Shown piece after piece: positions 45,574 to 54,322 of a DNA stretch of 64,000 nucleotides. The notes below the pieces were generated by a model. The model worked only from the letters and a program-made list of their open reading frames with translations, was not told the origin of the DNA and searched no databases. The position numbers and the translations under genes are program-made. Source of the stretch: Nocardiopsis sp. NRRL B-16309 (GTDB lineage Bacteria; Actinomycetota; Actinomycetes; Streptosporangiales; Streptosporangiaceae); the NCBI RefSeq assembly GCF_001279585.1, contig NZ_LGEC01000126.1, positions 62,001-126,000 on the forward strand. Direction: 5' to 3'. Position 1 is the first letter of the stretch, and each line of letters begins with the position of its first letter.

Positions 45574-48504
45574 TCAGTCCTCGTCGCGTCCGAGGGTCGT
45601 CCGCTGGCTGTTCTGCGCGGTGGTCCCGTTCTGGCCGTCCTGTTCGTCGTCATCGGGAGGGGATTCGTCATCGCAGCCCCAGGGGAAGCAGTCCCCATCG
45701 TCACCGTCGTCGGGCGGCGGGTCCGTCTCGTCACCGGAACCGTCGTCCTGGCAGGTCGGATCCCACGGCGGGCACTCCGGATCCGTCGGCTGCTCGGAGG
45801 CATCGGCGCACTCGTCGTCGCCGTTGCCGTTGCCGTTCCCCTGGCCGGGCGGGCACTCCTCGACGGGCTCCTCGGAGGGCTCCTCGGAGGGCTCCTCCGA
45901 CGCGTCGTCGCTGGGTTCGTCGCTCGGCTCGGGTGTGGGCAGGAAGCTCTCCTCCTGACCGACCCACCGCGGCTCGGGGAAGTTCTCCTGGGGCACGTCC
46001 GCCATGGCGTGCTCCATGAAGTCCTTCCACACCAGGGCTGAGGTTCCGCCACCGAAGACTTCGGTGTTGCTGACGCCCTCGAACTCCAGTGGATCCCCTC
46101 GGAACCGGCTCAGGCCCACCGAGACCGACAGCTGCGGTGTGTACCCCACGAACCAGGCCGAGACCGCGTCGGAGGAGGTACCGGTCTTGCCGGCGACCTG
46201 GCGGCCGTCGGAGAGCTGGGCGTTCGTACCACCACCGACCTCGACCACCTGGCGCATGGCGTAGGTGGCGTCGGCGGCGACCCCGGGCTCCAGCACCGTC
46301 ACACCGTTCTCGATCTCCTCCTGGTCGACCGGCTCGACGACCTCGCCGCGTCCGTCTCGGACCTCGGTGATCATGTGCGCGGGGTAGTGCGTCCCACCAG
46401 AGGCGAAGGTCGCGTACGCGGACGCCTGGTCGAGCGCGTTGACCTGGTGTGTGCCCAGAGCGATGAGTGGACCCTGGGTGGAGGTCTCGAGCCGGGCCGG
46501 ATTGACACCCATCTCGACGGCCATGGCGTCGACGTTCGGTTCACCGACCTCGATGGCCAGTTCCACGAAGGGCGTGTTGATCGAGTTGGCCGTGGACTCG
46601 ATCAGGTTCACTTCGTCGTAGCTCGCTCCGCCCGCGTTGATCACCTCGCTGGCCAGGCCCGGGAACTCACGCGGCGAACTGCCGTCGAACATGCTCTTCA
46701 ACGCGATGCCCTGGGTGAGCGCCGTGGCCAGGACGTAGGGCTTGTACGACGAACCGGCCTGGGTCTGATGGGTCAGGGAGTTGTTGACGACCTCCGCCGC
46801 GTTCGGGCCGCCGTTGAAGGCGACGATCTCACCGTTCGCCGGGTCGACAGCGGTCAGGCCGAACATGGTGTCCTCGGCCCCTGGGGGCAGGACCTCGAAT
46901 GCCTCGCTCGCCCTGTCCATCAGGTCCTCGTCCAGCGAGGTCTTGATGGTGTAGCCGCCGGTGGCGATGTCCTGTCCGTCGATGCCCTCGTAACGGCGAT
47001 CGAGCTCGTCGATCATGGCGTTGTAGATGTAGCCGACCTTGGGGTCGGCGCCTTCGGCCTCGTCGTATTCGATCGGCTCCGGGAACTCCAGGGATTCCGC
47101 CTTCTCCGGGGGCAGGCCGTATTCGGGGTTGACCTCGTGGAGTTCGGCCAACTGGACCTTCATGTAGTCCCAGCGCTCACCGCGCATGACCCTGTCGTGC
47201 GGGCCGCCGGGCTCCGGGTTGGCGAAGGCGCTCGGCTGCTGGATGATCATGCCGAGGAACGCTCCCTGGGCATCGTCCAGTTCGGTCACGCTGGTGCCGA
47301 AGTAGGCCTGGGCGGCCGCTTCCACGCCCGAGGCGCCCCGACCGAAGTAGATCGTGTTGAGGTACTGCGTGAGGATCTGGTCGTGCTCCATCTGCTGGCC
47401 CAGCTTGAGCGCGATGAAGATCTCGCGGACCTTGCGGCTGATCGTCTGCTCGGTACCCAGGCTGCCGTAGTAGTTGCGCGCCATCTGCTGGGTGATGGTG
47501 GAGCCGCCACCCGCCTCGCCGGCGGACAGGATCGCGCGCATCGTACCGGTGATGCTGATGCCGGGGTCCTGGTAGAAGGTGTGCTGCTCGGCGGCGAGCG
47601 CACCACTGACCACGCTGTCCGGGATGTCGTCCCGGTCCACACTGATCCGGTTGACCTCACCTGTGGTGAACGCCAGTTCCCCGTCCTCCTCGCCCTCTCC
47701 GGCCCACATGACCTGAGTGGCGTTCACGTCGTCGACCTGCTCCTCCAGGGCGCGGGCGTTGGGTGTGAGGGAGTACATGACCGCGAAGGCGGCCACACCG
47801 CCGATGATCATCAGACCGCACACGATCAGCGCGGGCTTCCACGCCTTGGACAGGAAGCGCTTGATCCAGGGCCGGTCGTCCGGCTCCTCCTGGCGCGAGC
47901 GGCGGCGTCCGCCACCGCCGCCACCCCGGCCGCCTCCACCCCGGCCGCCGGCGCCCCGGGCGGGGCCGCGACGGCCCTCGGAACGGGCGGCGTGCTCACG
48001 GTCACGGGGGTCACGCGGCCCACGGGGTCCGTCGGCACGGCGGCGTCCGCCGGCGCGCGGGTCACCGTCGGGGCGACGGCGCTGCCCGTCCGACCGTCGA
48101 CCGGGCTCGCCCTCGGGACGGCGGCGCGGGCGCCCGCCCTCCATGGCGGCACCGGCCGCGGCACCGCCGGCCGCCCCGCCGGCCGCGTCGGGACGGCGGC
48201 GCCGGGGACGGTCCCCGTCCTCCGGCTGGCGGCGGCGCTGGCCCTCGGGTCGGCGGGGGCGCTCCCCCTCGGTCCGACGGCGACCGCCACGGCCCTCCGC
48301 CGACGCCTCACCCGAAGGCGAGCGCCTGCGCCGGGGCGGCTCGGGGACGTCGCCCCAGAAGCCGTCGTCGGACTCGTCCCGTCGGCGCCCGCCCGAAGGC
48401 GGGCCTCCGGCCCGTCGCCTGCCGCCCTGGCCGCGCGGACCGTCGCCCGGGCCCTCGGCCCGGCGACGGCCGCCATCGGCACTCCGTCGTCGTTCGGTAC
48501 TCAC
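45574..48504 (-). CDS. ponA: Class A penicillin-binding protein (transglycosylase/transpeptidase)
   Basis: 976 residues. A cytosolic N-terminus of ~215 residues is very rich in Arg, Gly and Pro (repeats of GRRR, GGRRR) and precedes one membrane helix (PALIVCGLMIIGGVAAFAVMY). The GT51 transglycosylase domain has EQHTFYQDPG and GGGSTITQQMARNYYG. The transpeptidase domain shows SSYK (catalytic Ser), the SIN motif in TANSINTP and the KTGT box. After it lies a ~110-residue acidic, Pro-rich tail with repeated EEPSEEP units and four or more cysteines (ECPP, PTCQ, DCFPWGC). GTG start at 48504 behind GAGGACCAC. It builds the cell wall; the charged tails may localise it. Confidence 0.93.
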   Translation of the reverse strand: MSTERRRSADGGRRRAEGPGDGPRGQGGRRRAGGPPSGGRRRDESDDGFWGDVPEPPRRRRSPSGEASAEGRGGRRRTEGERPRRPEGQRRRQPEDGDRPRRRRPDAAGGAAGGAAAGAAMEGGRPRRRPEGEPGRRSDGQRRRPDGDPRAGGRRRADGPRGPRDPRDREHAARSEGRRGPARGAGGRGGGGRGGGGGGRRRSRQEEPDDRPWIKRFLSKAWKPALIVCGLMIIGGVAAFAVMYSLTPNARALEEQVDDVNATQVMWAGEGEEDGELAFTTGEVNRISVDRDDIPDSVVSGALAAEQHTFYQDPGISITGTMRAILSAGEAGGGSTITQQMARNYYGSLGTEQTISRKVREIFIALKLGQQMEHDQILTQYLNTIYFGRGASGVEAAAQAYFGTSVTELDDAQGAFLGMIIQQPSAFANPEPGGPHDRVMRGERWDYMKVQLAELHEVNPEYGLPPEKAESLEFPEPIEYDEAEGADPKVGYIYNAMIDELDRRYEGIDGQDIATGGYTIKTSLDEDLMDRASEAFEVLPPGAEDTMFGLTAVDPANGEIVAFNGGPNAAEVVNNSLTHQTQAGSSYKPYVLATALTQGIALKSMFDGSSPREFPGLASEVINAGGASYDEVNLIESTANSINTPFVELAIEVGEPNVDAMAVEMGVNPARLETSTQGPLIALGTHQVNALDQASAYATFASGGTHYPAHMITEVRDGRGEVVEPVDQEEIENGVTVLEPGVAADATYAMRQVVEVGGGTNAQLSDGRQVAGKTGTSSDAVSAWFVGYTPQLSVSVGLSRFRGDPLEFEGVSNTEVFGGGTSALVWKDFMEHAMADVPQENFPEPRWVGQEESFLPTPEPSDEPSDDASEEPSEEPSEEPVEECPPGQGNGNGNGDDECADASEQPTDPECPPWDPTCQDDGSGDETDPPPDDGDDGDCFPWGCDDESPPDDDEQDGQNGTTAQNSQRTTLGRDED

Positions 48505-49346
48505 GTGGTCCTCGATTGCCTCTCACGGCCGGTCGGCCTGACGATTCCTTGGTGGAAACGGGGGTCGGTCCCCCTGGGGGATCGGTGATCCGCGACCTGT
48601 CCGCGGGTGTCCGGCGGGGTGTGGGCCATGGGGGCGCCACCACCGTGCGCCCTTCAAGGCTTGGTAGAGGGACGCCTTGGTGCCGGTGAAGGTTTTCACA
48701 CAGGTCGCGGAGACGAAAGCCGCTACATCCTCCTGGTCATTGGCCTGCGGGAGCGCTGCCCTGGTCGGTGCTCTCGATCGACGTCGACGGCACCGCGACG
48801 GCGGTGCCGTCCGGGCTCTACCGGCTACGCGCGCAAATCAAAGGTCACGTTAGAGCGATGGAACGGTATAGCACAACCCACGCGCGAGGGTATCGCGTGC
48901 AATCGGACACTCGGTCACCCCGTATCCGGAACCGCCCGTAATGCCAGTTCGCGGTGGTGGGGCGGGTCGGAGGCGGTGACATGGTTCGCACCACCCGGCT
49001 CCCGACCCGGACCATCGTCGCAGGCCGGAGCGCCGCACTGAGATCTTGCGCTCAGTCCGTCCGCCGAGCCCGCCCGTGGCCGGTCGCCGCGGAGCCGGGG
49101 AGGGAGACCCCGAATCATGCCGGGCCGCCGGCCAGCGAAGATAGAGTCAGATCTGAACAAACCAGCCAGACATGCACGTTCCCACCCGTAGCCGACGGCC
49201 GCACCGGGGGAACAGAACCGCCGCGTGCGCTGCTGACCACATACGGGAATCGAACGCGGGATGACAGGCCCCCGACAGCCGTCGGCGCGGGCCCGTCGTC
49301 GTGCGCTGTGGAATCCATGTTCGCGGAGAAGAAGGAGCAAGGACCA
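48505..49346. other. 842-bp intergenic region between the PBP and ino1 genes
   Basis: No convincing gene. A perfect hairpin GACGGCACCGC-GACG-GCGGTGCCGTC lies at 48786-48811. A less GC-rich stretch at 48835-48905 includes GGTATAGCACAACCC and CGCGTGCAATCGG and may contain promoters. Many actinomycetes have a PadR-type regulator gene between ino1 and the PBP gene; I find no trace of its helix-turn-helix here. The region ends with GAAGGAGCAAGG, the ino1 ribosome-binding site. Confidence 0.5.
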
Positions 49347-50426
49347 ATGGGTTCGGTACGTGTAGCCGTCGTGGGCGTCGGCAACTGTGCGGCGTCGCTC
49401 GTCCAAGGCGTGCATTACTACAAGGACGCCAACCCCGAGTCCCGGGTGCCCGGCCTGATGCATGTGCAGTTCGGGCCGTACCACGTGCGCGACATCGAGT
49501 TCGTGGCCGCCTTCGACGTGGACGCCAAGAAGGTCGGACACGACCTGGCCGACGCCATCACGGCGAGCGAGAACAACACGATCAAGATCACCGACGTGCC
49601 GCCGACCGGCGTCACCGTGATGCGCGGGCCGACCTACGACGGACTCGGCAAGTACTACCGGGAGGTGATCGAGGAGTCCGCCGAGGACGCCGTCGACGTC
49701 GTGGCCGCCCTCAAGGCCACCAAGGCCGACGTCCTGGTCTCCTACCTCCCCGTGGGCTCGGAGGAGGCGGGCAAGTTCTACGCCCAGTGCGCGATCGACG
49801 CGGGCGTGGCCTACGTCAACGCCCTGCCGGTGTTCATCGCCTCCGACCCCGAGTGGGCGGAGAAGTTCACCAGGGCGGGCGTGCCGATCATCGGCGACGA
49901 CATCAAGTCGCAGATCGGCGCCACCATCACCCACCGGGTGCTGTCGAAGCTGTTCGAGGACCGCGGCGTCATCGTCGACCGGACCTACCAGCTCAACTTC
50001 GGCGGCAACATGGACTTCAAGAACATGTTGGAGCGCGAGCGCCTGGAGTCGAAGAAGGTCTCCAAGACGCAGTCCGTCACCTCGCAGATCCCGCACGAGC
50101 TCAAGGCCGGGTCGGTGCACATCGGCCCGTCGGACCACGTGCCGTGGCTCGACGACCGCAAGTGGGCCTACATCCGCCTGGAGGGCCGGGCCTTCGGCGA
50201 CGTTCCGCTGAACCTGGAGTACAAGCTGGAGGTGTGGGACTCGCCCAACTCCGCCGGCATCATCATCGACGCCGTCCGCGCCGCCAAGATCGCCAAGGAC
50301 CGCGGCCTCGGCGGCCCGATCCTGGAGCCGTCCTCCTACTTCATGAAGTCCCCGCCCGTGCAGTACAGCGACTCCGAGGCGCACGACGCCGTCGAGAGCT
50401 TCATCGCGGGCGACGAGCAGGGCTGA
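49347..50426 (+). CDS. ino1: Inositol-3-phosphate synthase
   Basis: 359 residues. Makes 1D-myo-inositol 3-phosphate from glucose 6-phosphate with NAD, feeding phosphatidylinositol and mycothiol synthesis in actinobacteria. Seen: the Rossmann start RVAVVGVGNCAASLVQG, the catalytic-core segment GDDIKSQIGATITHR and the NMDF motif in LNFGGNMDFKNML. The ATG at 49347 follows AAGGAGCAAGG closely; the upstream frame is not conserved. Positioned after the PBP gene as in other actinomycetes. Confidence 0.95.
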   Translation: MGSVRVAVVGVGNCAASLVQGVHYYKDANPESRVPGLMHVQFGPYHVRDIEFVAAFDVDAKKVGHDLADAITASENNTIKITDVPPTGVTVMRGPTYDGLGKYYREVIEESAEDAVDVVAALKATKADVLVSYLPVGSEEAGKFYAQCAIDAGVAYVNALPVFIASDPEWAEKFTRAGVPIIGDDIKSQIGATITHRVLSKLFEDRGVIVDRTYQLNFGGNMDFKNMLERERLESKKVSKTQSVTSQIPHELKAGSVHIGPSDHVPWLDDRKWAYIRLEGRAFGDVPLNLEYKLEVWDSPNSAGIIIDAVRAAKIAKDRGLGGPILEPSSYFMKSPPVQYSDSEAHDAVESFIAGDEQG

Positions 50427-50499
50427 GGTTCCCGTGCCCGGGGCCGGACGGCCCCGGGCAGGCCGTGGGGGGCCGGGCGGCAGGCCGTACGCTGAGGAC

Positions 50500-51882
50500 G
50501 TGTCCTTCTACGGTGATCTGCGCGTGGTCCTCCGGGGGTCCAGGTTCCGCCGGCTGTTCGGCACCCGCCTGGTCTCGCAGTTCTCCGACGGCGTCTACCA
50601 GGCCGGACTGGCCGGATTCGTCTTCTTCAACCCCGAGCAGCACACGAGCGCCGGCGCCGTCGCGGCGGCCTTCGCGGTGCTGCTCCTGCCGTTCTCGGTG
50701 GTGGCGCCCTTCGCCGGGGTCCTGATCGACCGGTGGCCGCGCCGCCAGGTCCTGCTGGTGTCCTCCCTCGTCAAGGCCGTGCTCGCGGTGGTGAGCGCGC
50801 TCGTGGTGTCCGGGGGCGAGGGCCCGGCCTTCCTCGTCGCCGCCCTGCTGGTGCTGAGCGTCAACCGCTTCTTCCTCTCGGGCCTGTCGGCGGGGCTGCC
50901 GTACGTGGTGTCCCGCGACAAGCTGATGATGGCCAACGCGGTCACCCCGACCTGCGGGACCGTGGCCAGCTCACTGGGCACCGGCGCGGGCCTGGCCGTC
51001 GGACTGGTCGGCGGCGCGACGGTCCTCGGCACGGGGCTGGTCCTGTTCGCCGCCGCGCTCGGCTTCGCCGGGGCCGCGCTGGTCTCCCTGTCCCTCGGGC
51101 GCCGGGAGCTGGGGCCGCACCTGGAGCGGGAGCCCGAGGAGGTGCGCGCCGCCGTCCACAGCGCCGTGCTCGGGATGGTCGCCGGGGTGCGGCACATCTG
51201 GGCCCGCCCCGCCGCCCGGGACGCGCTGGCCACGATCGGCGCACACCGTGTGCTGTTCGGTATCTCCACCCTGCTCACGCTGCTGCTGTACAACAACACG
51301 TTCACCGGCGGCGGGGTGGCCGGGCTCGCGGGCTTCTCCGTCGCGGCCGGACTGCTGGCGATCGGGTTCTTCCTCGGCGCGGTGGCCACCCCCTGGGCGA
51401 CCGCGCGTATGGAGCCGGGTACGTGGATCGCCCTGCAGCTGGCGGCCGCCGCCGCGGCCCTGGTGGTCTTCGGGCTGCCCTTCTCCCCCGTGCTGTTCCC
51501 CGTGGCCGCGTTCGTGCTGGGCTTCGTCTCCCAGGGTGTGAAGGTCACGGTCGACACGTTGGTTCAGCGACATGTCGACGACGCGTTCCGGGGCCGGGTG
51601 TTCTCCGTCTACGACGTCCTGTTCAACGCCACGTTCGTCCTGGGCGCGGCGCTGGCGGCGGCGCTGGTGCCGCCGTCGGGGGTGAGCGCGGCCGTGGTCG
51701 GCGCCATGGCGCTCGCCTTCCTGTTCCTCAGCGCGGCCTGGATCGTGCGCGGCCTCCGCCAGGGGCCGGATCCGGCGTTCGGGAGGGTCGGCCGGGGCGG
51801 ACCGGAGAAGCGGTCGCCCAGCGGGTCGCAGGCGTCCTGGGCCCGGCGCCGGGTTTCGCGCTCACCGGACGCAGGGGCGTGA
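50500..51882 (+). CDS. Major facilitator superfamily transporter
   Basis: 460 residues with 10-12 hydrophobic helices. The loop GVLIDRWPRRQVLLVSSL between helices 2 and 3 is the MFS A-motif (G-x3-DRxGRR type), and VTVDTLVQRHVDDAFRGRVFSVYDVLFN in the second half (given as VTVDTLVQRHVDD and FRGRVFSVYDVLFN) is typical of the MFS group related to EntS-like exporters. Substrate unknown. GTG start at 50500, GAGGAC just upstream. The C-terminal ~50 residues are basic and cytosolic. It converges on the GNAT gene, with only 12 bp between stops. Confidence 0.85.
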   Translation: MSFYGDLRVVLRGSRFRRLFGTRLVSQFSDGVYQAGLAGFVFFNPEQHTSAGAVAAAFAVLLLPFSVVAPFAGVLIDRWPRRQVLLVSSLVKAVLAVVSALVVSGGEGPAFLVAALLVLSVNRFFLSGLSAGLPYVVSRDKLMMANAVTPTCGTVASSLGTGAGLAVGLVGGATVLGTGLVLFAAALGFAGAALVSLSLGRRELGPHLEREPEEVRAAVHSAVLGMVAGVRHIWARPAARDALATIGAHRVLFGISTLLTLLLYNNTFTGGGVAGLAGFSVAAGLLAIGFFLGAVATPWATARMEPGTWIALQLAAAAAALVVFGLPFSPVLFPVAAFVLGFVSQGVKVTVDTLVQRHVDDAFRGRVFSVYDVLFNATFVLGAALAAALVPPSGVSAAVVGAMALAFLFLSAAWIVRGLRQGPDPAFGRVGRGGPEKRSPSGSQASWARRRVSRSPDAGA

Positions 51883-51894
51883 GGAGCGGCCCCG

Positions 51895-52416
51895 TCAGCC
51901 GGTGGTGGTCTCCCGGTACACGCGCAGGCCGCGCGCGCGGTAGTTGGCGAGCGCGTGGTCGCCGTCGAGGCTGCACGTGTGCACCCACACGCGCCCGGTG
52001 GGTTCGCGGTCCGGCCACCGCTCGGCCAGGTCCCAGGCGCGGCGCAGCGTCAGTGTGAGCATGTGCCCGCCCAGCCCCCGGCCGAGGAAGCCGGGCAGCA
52101 GGCCGAAGTAGGCGATCTCGACGTCGCCGTCAGGCTGGGCGTCGAGTTCGGCGAAGCCCGCGGGGGTGCCGTGCTCGTACAGGACCCAGGTCTCGCTTCC
52201 GGGGCGCTCCACCCACGCGCGCCATCGCTCGTGCGACCACGGGAGGCGGTCGGTCCACTGCCAGTCCCCGCCGACGCGCTCGTAGAGGAAGCGGCTGAAG
52301 TCCGGACTGGGGATGCCGCACCGGACGAAGCGCACGTCCCGTCCGGCCACGGGCTCGCGCGCCGGGACCAGGTCCGACGGCGCGGTCGACTCCAGATACC
52401 AGGTGGTGGTCGTCAT
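51895..52416 (-). CDS. GNAT-family N-acetyltransferase
   Basis: 173 residues. Acetyl-CoA-binding motif in FGLLPGFLGRGLGGHMLTLTLR, preceded by the strand VEIAYFGL and followed by RVWVHTCSLDGDHALANYRARGLRVYRE (given as VWVHTCSLDGDHALANY), normal for GNAT proteins of the RimI-like or small-molecule type. Substrate unknown. The ATG at 52416 is four bases after the stop of the Lrp gene, so the two are coupled; GTG at 52434 is an alternative. Confidence 0.82.
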   Translation of the reverse strand: MTTTTWYLESTAPSDLVPAREPVAGRDVRFVRCGIPSPDFSRFLYERVGGDWQWTDRLPWSHERWRAWVERPGSETWVLYEHGTPAGFAELDAQPDGDVEIAYFGLLPGFLGRGLGGHMLTLTLRRAWDLAERWPDREPTGRVWVHTCSLDGDHALANYRARGLRVYRETTTG

Positions 52417-52420
52417 CCGG

Positions 52421-52891
52421 TCAGTGTCCCGCACCCGCCCCGAACGCCTCCGTCGGGGGCCTGCCGTCGAGCGGGCTGGAGTAGACGACGTTGGTGGTGA
52501 CCGACCCCAGGGCGGCGGCCCGGCCCACCACCGACTCCAGGTGTCGCATGTCGCGGGCGAGCACCTTGAGCAGGAAGCAGTCCTCGCCGGTGACGTGGTG
52601 GGCCTCGGTGATCTCCGGCGTGCTCGCCAGTAGGTCGTGGAAGGGCTTGTAGTGGCCGGTGGGGTAGGCGAGCCGGACGAAGGCCAGCACGGTGAACCCG
52701 AGCCGCTCCGGGGCCACGGAGGCGGAGTAGCCGGTGATCACCCCCGTCTCCTCCAGGCGCCGCACCCGCTCGGTCACCGCGCTGGGCGACATGTCGACCT
52801 GCCGGGCGAGTTCGGCGTAGGTGGCGCGCCCGTCGTCCTGCAGGGCCCGAAGGAGGCGCAGATCGGTCTCGTCCAGGGATTCATCGGTCAT
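52421..52891 (-). CDS. Lrp/AsnC-family transcriptional regulator
   Basis: 156 residues. Winged helix at the N-terminus (DETDLRLLRALQDDGRATYA, then ELARQVDMSPSAVTERVRRLE), followed by the RAM ligand-binding domain with GFTVLAFVRLAYPTG, HVTGEDCFLLKVLARD and TTNVVYSSPLDGR. Such regulators respond to amino acids. It is divergent from the rhodanese gene and coupled to the GNAT gene, so either could be a target. A -10-like TATACC lies just upstream of its start. Confidence 0.88.
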   Translation of the reverse strand: MTDESLDETDLRLLRALQDDGRATYAELARQVDMSPSAVTERVRRLEETGVITGYSASVAPERLGFTVLAFVRLAYPTGHYKPFHDLLASTPEITEAHHVTGEDCFLLKVLARDMRHLESVVGRAAALGSVTTNVVYSSPLDGRPPTEAFGAGAGH

Positions 52892-52984
52892 GCACCAGGT
52901 ATACCGCTACTTCCCCGGCCATCGACACTGAAGACCGTGGAAGCTCTCTGCCCACGGCGGGTGTCGGCTCCTAGATTGGTCGAC

Positions 52985-53461
52985 ATGACGACACACGCCT
53001 TCGACAGCCCCGCCGTTCGCGTTCCCGCCCTCTCCCCCGCCGAAGCCGCCGTGCACTTCGCGGCGCGCCTGGCCCTGTACACCGACGTCGCCGACGTCCA
53101 CGCCTCGATGGCGCTGGACGAGCCCGGCCTCGTCCTGGTCGACACCCGGGACACCCGCTCGTGGGAGCAGGGCCGCGTGCCGGGCGCGGTGCACCTCCCG
53201 CACCCGGGGATCACCGAGGAGGCGTCCGGCCTGGTCGACCCCGCGCTGACCGTGGTGACCTACTGCTGGGGTCCGGGCTGTGACGGAGCGGCGCGCGGTG
53301 CCCTGGCCTTCGCCCTGCTGGGCTACGCGGTCAAGGAGATGGTGGGCGGCATGGAGTACTGGGTGCGGGAGGGGCTCGCGGTCGAGACCGACGCCGGTGT
53401 GGCCCGGGGTCCGGTCGACCCGCTGGTGGGACCGGTCGGCGTGCCGGGCTGTGCCTGTTGA
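52985..53461 (+). CDS. Rhodanese-like domain protein
   Basis: 158 residues, single rhodanese domain: LVLVDTRDTRSWEQGRVPGAVHLP, then VVTYCWGPGCDGAARGALAFALLGY with the active-site Cys in YCWGPGC, and MVGGMEYWVREGL. It transfers sulfur or acts as a persulfide carrier; partner unknown. TAGATT is 9 bp before the ATG at 52985, so it is likely leaderless. Divergent from the Lrp gene, whose product may control it. The tail GVPGCAC ends with two cysteines. Confidence 0.85.
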   Translation: MTTHAFDSPAVRVPALSPAEAAVHFAARLALYTDVADVHASMALDEPGLVLVDTRDTRSWEQGRVPGAVHLPHPGITEEASGLVDPALTVVTYCWGPGCDGAARGALAFALLGYAVKEMVGGMEYWVREGLAVETDAGVARGPVDPLVGPVGVPGCAC

Positions 53462-53519
53462 GCCGCCGAACGGCGACACGGCGACAGGTCGACACATCGA
53501 CCCGGACGGCCATCCTTAC

Positions 53520-53547
53520 GTGATCGGATGATCACCTGCTGTAGTGT
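53520..53547 (+). promoter_or_regulatory. Palindrome and -10 box upstream of the methyltransferase gene
   Basis: GTGATC-GGAT-GATCAC (53520-53535) is a perfect inverted repeat seven bases before TAGTGT (53542-53547). It is well placed as a repressor site. Confidence 0.55.
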
Positions 53548-53580
53548 CCCCGGCAGGACTCATCGTCAGGAAGGTGCACC

Positions 53581-54306
53581 ATGACCGTCGGTTTCGGACT
53601 GGGGAACCCGTCCAGCGCGTTCGGCCCGCGCGGGGTGTCCAAGCGCGTGGGGGCCGTCGCCCAGCAGCTGCCGCCCTACGGCGACCGGCTCCTGGACGTC
53701 GGCTGCGGAGACGGCACCTACACGGCCGAACTCGCACCGGGATTCGTCCGCGTGGACGCGATCGACGTGGAACCCGAGCGCCTCGCCTCGTTCGGCGACC
53801 GCATCGCCGGGACCGACCTCGCCGACCGGATCGGCCTGCACAAGATGAACGCGGACAGCCTGGCCTTCGACGCGCACACCTTCGACCGGGTGACGGCCTT
53901 CGAGGTCCTGGAGCACCTCGACGACCTGGAGGGGAGCCTGCGCGAGATCCACCGCGTGCTCAAGCCCGGCGGCGCGTTCTCCTTCACCACGCCCAATCGC
54001 TGGTTCCCCTTCGAGACGCACGGCGTCCTGTGGGGCACCCGGCGCCGGTCGGCGCTCACCGCCCCGTTCCTGCCCTGGGTGCGTCCGCTGCACGACCGGA
54101 TGTCGGACGCACGCGCCTTCACCACCCAGGAGCTGGGCCGCGCGCTGCGCGCCACCGGCCTGAGCGTGCGTGCCATCGACTACCTGATGCCGCCGTTCGA
54201 CCGCCGCGGGCGCGCCCTCCAGCAGGTCTCGGACTCCCTGGAGGGCACGCCGCTGCGCGTGTTCGGCATGGCGATGGCCGTGACCGCCGTCAAACCCGGG
54301 CGCTGA
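53581..54306 (+). CDS. Class I SAM-dependent methyltransferase
   Basis: 241 residues. SAM-binding motif I is LLDVGCGDGTYTAEL, motif II DAIDVEPERLASFG, motif III FDRVTAFEVLEHLDDL, then LREIHRVLKPGGAFSF (motif IV-V). The UbiE/Methyltransf_11-type layout does not define a substrate; the N-terminus has no membrane-targeting segment. AGGAAGG is placed just before the ATG at 53581. Its stop is 17 bp from that of the convergent cca gene, with no clear hairpin between. Confidence 0.82.
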   Translation: MTVGFGLGNPSSAFGPRGVSKRVGAVAQQLPPYGDRLLDVGCGDGTYTAELAPGFVRVDAIDVEPERLASFGDRIAGTDLADRIGLHKMNADSLAFDAHTFDRVTAFEVLEHLDDLEGSLREIHRVLKPGGAFSFTTPNRWFPFETHGVLWGTRRRSALTAPFLPWVRPLHDRMSDARAFTTQELGRALRATGLSVRAIDYLMPPFDRRGRALQQVSDSLEGTPLRVFGMAMAVTAVKPGR

Positions 54307-54322
54307 CCGCCCGAACACACCG

